From contig NZ_JAQZAL010000024.1 in NCBI RefSeq assembly GCF_028737205.1, positions 24,357-88,356 on the forward strand: a DNA stretch of 64,000 bases. Reading direction: 5' to 3'. Numbering within the stretch: position 1 is the first letter of the stretch; every line of letters begins with the position of its first letter. Positions 60,826-64,000 of this stretch are shown piece by piece. The position numbers were made by a program, and so were the translations under genes. The stretch comes from Actinomycetospora lutea (GTDB lineage: Bacteria > Actinomycetota > Actinomycetes > Mycobacteriales > Pseudonocardiaceae). A model generated the notes under the pieces. The model had not been told where the DNA came from. It ran no database searches and saw only the letters and a list, made by a program, of their open reading frames with translations.

Positions 60826-61635
60826 ATGACCAGCACATCCGAGTCGTTCCAGCTCCCTACCGAGGCCGCCGAGTTCTACGAGTCCGCGTTCGTGCCCGCA
60901 TTCTTCGCCCAGTGGGCGCCCGTCCTCTGCGCGGCCGCGGGGGTCGGGCCCGGCCAGCACGTTCTCGACGTCGCCTGCGGCACCGGGATCGTCGCGCGCA
61001 CCGCGGCCGACCTGGTCGCCCCCGACGGCAGCGTCGTCGGCGTCGACCTCAACGAGGCGATGCTCGCCGTAGCCCGACGGGTGCGGCCCGACCTGGACTG
61101 GCGCCGCGGCGATGCCGCCGACCTTCCCCTCGACGACGACTCCTTCGACGTCGCCCTGTCCCAGATGGCACTGATGTTCGTCCCGGACCGGATACGGGCG
61201 TTGAGCGAGATGGCGCGGGTGACCCGTCCCGGTGGGGCGGTCGGCGTCCTGGTCCCCGGCCGGCTCGACGCACAGCCGGCCTTCGCGCCGTTCGTCGAGA
61301 TGGCCGTCCGGCACGCCGGTCCCAGCGCCAGCTCGCTGTTGACCAGCTACTTCACCTGCGGGGACCTGGAGGAGCTGACCGAGCTCGCCGAGTCGGTCGG
61401 GCTGGCAGCGACCGTGAGCCGTACGGAGCCGGGCACGTACCGCGCTCCCTCGGTCGATGCGTTCGTTACCACCGAGGTGGAGAGCACGCCGCTCGTCGAC
61501 CGCCTGTCCGAGGCCACCTATCGACAGATTCGCGACGAGGCGCACGCCGTCCTCGCGCCTTTCACCGCCGCCGACGGCAGCGTCGAGGCTCCCTTCGAGG
61601 CCGACCTCCTCGTGGCACGCCGCCCTCGAGGCTGA
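60826..61635 (+). CDS. SAM-dependent methyltransferase (UbiE/type 11-like)
   Basis: 269 aa from ATG 60826 (an ATG at 60775 would add 17 residues). Motif I HVLDVACGTGIVARTAADLV, VVGVDLNEAMLAVARRV and MARVTRPGGAVGVLVPG. The C-terminal half is typical of small-molecule methyltransferases. Second methyltransferase in this accessory stretch, following the LuxR gene. Substrate unknown. Confidence 0.87.
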   Translation: MTSTSESFQLPTEAAEFYESAFVPAFFAQWAPVLCAAAGVGPGQHVLDVACGTGIVARTAADLVAPDGSVVGVDLNEAMLAVARRVRPDLDWRRGDAADLPLDDDSFDVALSQMALMFVPDRIRALSEMARVTRPGGAVGVLVPGRLDAQPAFAPFVEMAVRHAGPSASSLLTSYFTCGDLEELTELAESVGLAATVSRTEPGTYRAPSVDAFVTTEVESTPLVDRLSEATYRQIRDEAHAVLAPFTAADGSVEAPFEADLLVARRPRG

Positions 61636-61786
61636 GGCGGCCCGCCTCACCTGGCCGGTCTGCGGGCCGGTTCGCCCTGCGGCTCGCATCCCGGCTCCGC
61701 GTGGAAGCGGCGAAGGACCCCGCCGGGTCACCGCGGCGGGCCGTGCGTCCCTGGTGCGCGACGGCGGGGCGTGGTGGTCTCGCGTC

Positions 61787-62638
61787 GTGCGCGAGGGTGT
61801 GGTCCGCAGTGGTGACGGCACGGCGCTGAGCGTGTGGGACAACGCGGCGCCCGGGGCGCCGGTGGTGATCAGCAACGGGATCGGCGCCTCGTACGGCTCC
61901 TGGCCCCGCCTCGCCGCACCCGACTGCGGGGTCCACGCCGTGGGTTGGCACCACCGCGGCCTGGGTGGGTCGCAGCGGCCCCGCGACGAACGACGGATCG
62001 GGGTCGCGGACCATGCCGACGATCTCGAGGCGGTGATGGACGAGGCGGGCTTCGACCGGGCGGTCCTGGTCGGGTGGTCGCTGGGCGTGGGGGTCGCCTT
62101 CGAGGTCGCTCGGCGCGACCCCCGGCGTGTCGCGGGAATCCTGGCCGTCGGCGGGGCCCCGGGAGCAGCGTTCCAGCTCCTCCGCGTTCCGCCGGGCACG
62201 CCCGCGCAGGCGCGCGACGTCCTCGGGCAGACGAGCGCGTGGATGCTGCGCGTGGTCGGGCCTTCGCTCGCCGCGACGGCGTCGATGTGGTCGGCCGCGA
62301 CGTCCGCGGCCCCGGGAGGCCGCGGGTCCCGCCTGTCGCCGCTGCTGGACACCATCAACACCTTCACCCGCCACGACTGGACCTGGTTCTCCCGCCTGGT
62401 CCTCGAGGCGAGCCGCCAGCCGGCGCTGGACCCGTCCGTCGTGCCGTTTCCCGTCACCGTCGTGGCCGGCCAGATCGACGCGTTCGTCGACACCGAACGC
62501 CTCCGCGCGGTCGCCGCGTCCATGCCCGACGCCCGCTTCGTGGCCCTGCCGGGCAGTCACTTCGTCCCCGTACAGCAGCCCGACGCGGTCCACGCCGAGC
62601 TCCTGGACCTCGTCACCCGGACCGATCTCGCGCCCTGA
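61787..62638 (+). CDS. alpha/beta hydrolase
   Basis: 283 aa if started at GTG 61787; GTGs at 61754 and 61799 are alternatives, none with a good ribosome site. Triad: Ser in VLVGWSLGVGVAFE, Asp in VVAGQIDAFVDTERL, His in LPGSHFVPVQQPD. Oxyanion strand VVISNGIGASYGSW. The lid region resembles proline-iminopeptidase or dienelactone-type relatives, but the function cannot be assigned. Follows the methyltransferase after 151 bp. Confidence 0.82.
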   Translation: MREGVVRSGDGTALSVWDNAAPGAPVVISNGIGASYGSWPRLAAPDCGVHAVGWHHRGLGGSQRPRDERRIGVADHADDLEAVMDEAGFDRAVLVGWSLGVGVAFEVARRDPRRVAGILAVGGAPGAAFQLLRVPPGTPAQARDVLGQTSAWMLRVVGPSLAATASMWSAATSAAPGGRGSRLSPLLDTINTFTRHDWTWFSRLVLEASRQPALDPSVVPFPVTVVAGQIDAFVDTERLRAVAASMPDARFVALPGSHFVPVQQPDAVHAELLDLVTRTDLAP

Positions 62639-62852
62639 CCCCTGCCCGCAGCGGGGCACCCGCTCGAACTCGTGGCGCTGCCCGCGATCGAGGCGACCGC
62701 TCGTCGGGTGTGGGACTTGCGGCCCTGGCCGGTCCCGCCCTCCCAAGAGTCTGCTGCGGCTGTGGGGCCGGTTGCAGCAGTGCCTCGCAGAGCCTGTCTG
62801 CCCATCTCGGCGACAGACAAGCGACCGACGACTTCGAGGAGGTCACCAGGCC

Positions 62853-63221
62853 ATGAGCGAACTCAGCCCCTTCGACCCCGCAACGGCCCCCTACTGGTGG
62901 GCGCACATGTGGAAGGAGATGCGCGAGCACCAGGAACGGGTGCTCACGGAGACGCACGAGCAAGGGGCCCCGGAGCCGACCCACCCGGACTACGTCGACC
63001 GCGATGGTGACCTCTGGCTCTATCTACCGCACTGCGACCGTTACATGTACACCGCGAAGACCGGGCAGTTCTCCACCGAGGCGGAACGTCACCACGTGCG
63101 GCAGTTCTGGGGAACCATGGTCGACCGTGACAACGTCCGTGACTATCTGGATTTCTGGGATCGCATGCTTCTGACCAAGGAGAACCTTCGCGAGCACTTC
63201 GGCCCCCTTGCCGAAGCGTAG
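62853..63221 (+). CDS. hypothetical protein
   Basis: 122 aa from ATG 62853 (GAGGAGG upstream). Trp/Tyr/His-rich and acidic (YWWAHMWKEMREHQERVL; GDLWLYLPHCDRYMYTAKTG), with no membrane segment or known motif. Codon use is somewhat less GC-biased than the chromosome around it, in keeping with an accessory origin. Function unknown. Confidence 0.65.
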   Translation: MSELSPFDPATAPYWWAHMWKEMREHQERVLTETHEQGAPEPTHPDYVDRDGDLWLYLPHCDRYMYTAKTGQFSTEAERHHVRQFWGTMVDRDNVRDYLDFWDRMLLTKENLREHFGPLAEA

Positions 63222-63286
63222 AGGACCCGTAGCCGATCGAATTGAGAACGCCGGGCCCCTTCGACGAGGCGCCCGGGGGAGCTACG

Positions 63287-63556
63287 ATGACCGACGCCCC
63301 ACGAAGACCACGCCGTGACGTGACCCGTCTGCTCCTTGCCGACGGCTGGCACGACATCGAGCAGTGGACGTTCGAGCTGGACGGACACAGCTTCGGGTTC
63401 GCCGAGCTCGTGTCCGTCGAGGGTGCGCACGGCGAACTCACCGCGACCGGTCGCTTCATCACGGGCCCGCTCACCTCGGTGCTCGCGGTCGAATCCCAAC
63501 CGAAGCACTCCGGCAACGTCCCCGGGCAACCCGTGCGACCTCCGCCCTGGCCCTAG
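63287..63556 (+). CDS. hypothetical protein abutting the insertion sequence
   Basis: 89 aa from ATG 63287 (GGGGGAG upstream). Contains a beta-rich stretch (GWHDIEQWTFELDGHSFGFA; ELTATGRFITGPLTSVLAV). The stop lies 2 nt from the end of the transposase frame, so the original C-terminus may have been cut by the insertion. Function unknown. Confidence 0.6.
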   Translation: MTDAPRRPRRDVTRLLLADGWHDIEQWTFELDGHSFGFAELVSVEGAHGELTATGRFITGPLTSVLAVESQPKHSGNVPGQPVRPPPWP

Positions 63557-63558
63557 TA

Positions 63559-64000
63559 CTACAGCCGGATTTCGAGATGGCTGGCGCGGCTTGCGTAGTG
63601 GCAGCGGCGGGCGCGGGCTTGGTGTCGTCGGCGCCAGTGTGACCAGGTCAGGACCGCCTCGACGGCCCTGGTCGGTACCCAGATCAGGGCGTTGAGCAGT
63701 CGTCGGATCTCGGCCAGGGAGAGTGGAATCAGCTCGCCGATGCTGGCGGGGAGGCTCCAGGGCCCCCCTTTTCCCGGGTCCGGGTGCCGGCTCGGGTAAT
63801 GGTCAGGAAGGCGTGCGCGAGCATGGCCAGGGTGATGTGCCGATACCAGCCGCCGTGGCGGCGGACCTGGTAGTGATCCAGCCCGACCTCGTTCTTGGCG
63901 GTCTGGAAGGTCTCCTCGATCGCCCAACGGACCCCGGCGATCCGAGCGAGCTCGCGCAGCGGGGTCTTCGCCGGCGCGGCGGCGAGGTAGTAGGCCAGGT
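63559..64000 (-). mobile_element. IS701-like transposase, C-terminal part, runs off the right edge
   Basis: The upstream frame encodes [20 protein letters not shown] then [20 protein letters not shown], the conserved C-terminal catalytic region of IS701/IS4-type DDE transposases with its Glu. At the run GGGAAAAGGGGGGCCC (minus strand, ~63763-63774) this frame would soon stop, while a second frame continues as [20 protein letters not shown] to TAA/TAG at 63559. Either the homopolymer causes a frameshift (error, mutation or programmed slippage) or the last ~70 residues are not translated. The left terminal inverted repeat should lie just below 63559 but was not resolved. Confidence 0.8.

Overview
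The window is very GC-rich, uses GTG starts freely, has strong GGAGG-type ribosome sites and many 4-nt ATGA/GTGA stop-start overlaps. Its gene families (IclR, PucR and FCD-GntR regulators, MHS transporters, class I P450s with a 3Fe-4S ferredoxin, 13E12-type HNH proteins under an actinobacterial SOS box, a DesA3/Rv3230c-like desaturase pair, a SigG-like sigma factor) point to a soil actinomycete, most likely Pseudonocardiales (Pseudonocardia or a close relative). This assignment is inference. No tRNA, rRNA or CRISPR was seen, and no gene-free stretch exceeds about 265 bp.

Layout. 1-11.7 kb (almost all minus strand): partial acyl-CoA dehydrogenase, GntR, MHS transporter, IclR, a frameshifted P450, a PucR regulator, a coiled-coil/CsbD-like stress pair, then a tightly overlapping operon of CaiB-type CoA-transferase, citrate-synthase-like lyase, intradiol dioxygenase and MetE-like protein. 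11.7-13.2 kb: P450 plus ferredoxin, sharing an operator-like palindrome with the CoA-transferase operon. 13.3-19.7 kb: esterase, AraC, ring-cleaving VOC enzyme, frameshifted flavin monooxygenase, IclR and amidohydrolase. 19.8-25.8 kb: a qsu-like quinate/shikimate set (TetR, MHS transporter, shikimate/quinate dehydrogenase, dehydroshikimate dehydratase) converging on pobA; both routes lead to protocatechuate.

25.9-39.2 kb: SOS-boxed HNH gene (frameshifted), EamA transporter, AraC with hydrolase and luciferase-like monooxygenase, a flavin monooxygenase, a desaturase/reductase operon divergent from a MerR-sigma factor pair, and a selenium-binding-protein-type methanethiol oxidase. 39.2-46.4 kb: a second aromatic or ring-cleavage catabolic cluster (SDR, two extradiol-type VOC dioxygenases, DUF1857, SnoaL, aldolase-like, GntR, FAH hydrolase, zinc alcohol dehydrogenase). 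46.5-50.9 kb: RibD-like reductase, AlaT-type aminotransferase, a decayed fetAB-like ABC exporter, and small conserved genes.

51-56.9 kb is the most distinctive locus: a complete mycosporine-like amino acid (UV sunscreen) operon, mysA-mysB-[TauD-type Fe/2-oxoglutarate oxygenase]-mysC-mysD. It is preceded by a HAD-fold gene lacking the catalytic Asp pair and by a perfect 18-bp palindrome. The embedded oxygenase is a candidate new tailoring step. 56.8-64 kb is accessory-looking: two gene remnants, a PadR regulator divergent from a methyltransferase across a perfect 16-bp-arm inverted repeat, a LuxR regulator, another methyltransferase, a hydrolase, two small unknown genes, and the end of an IS701-like transposase at the right edge.

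Three genes each need exactly one inserted base to restore a full-length family member. They may be true pseudogenes or GC-context sequencing errors.
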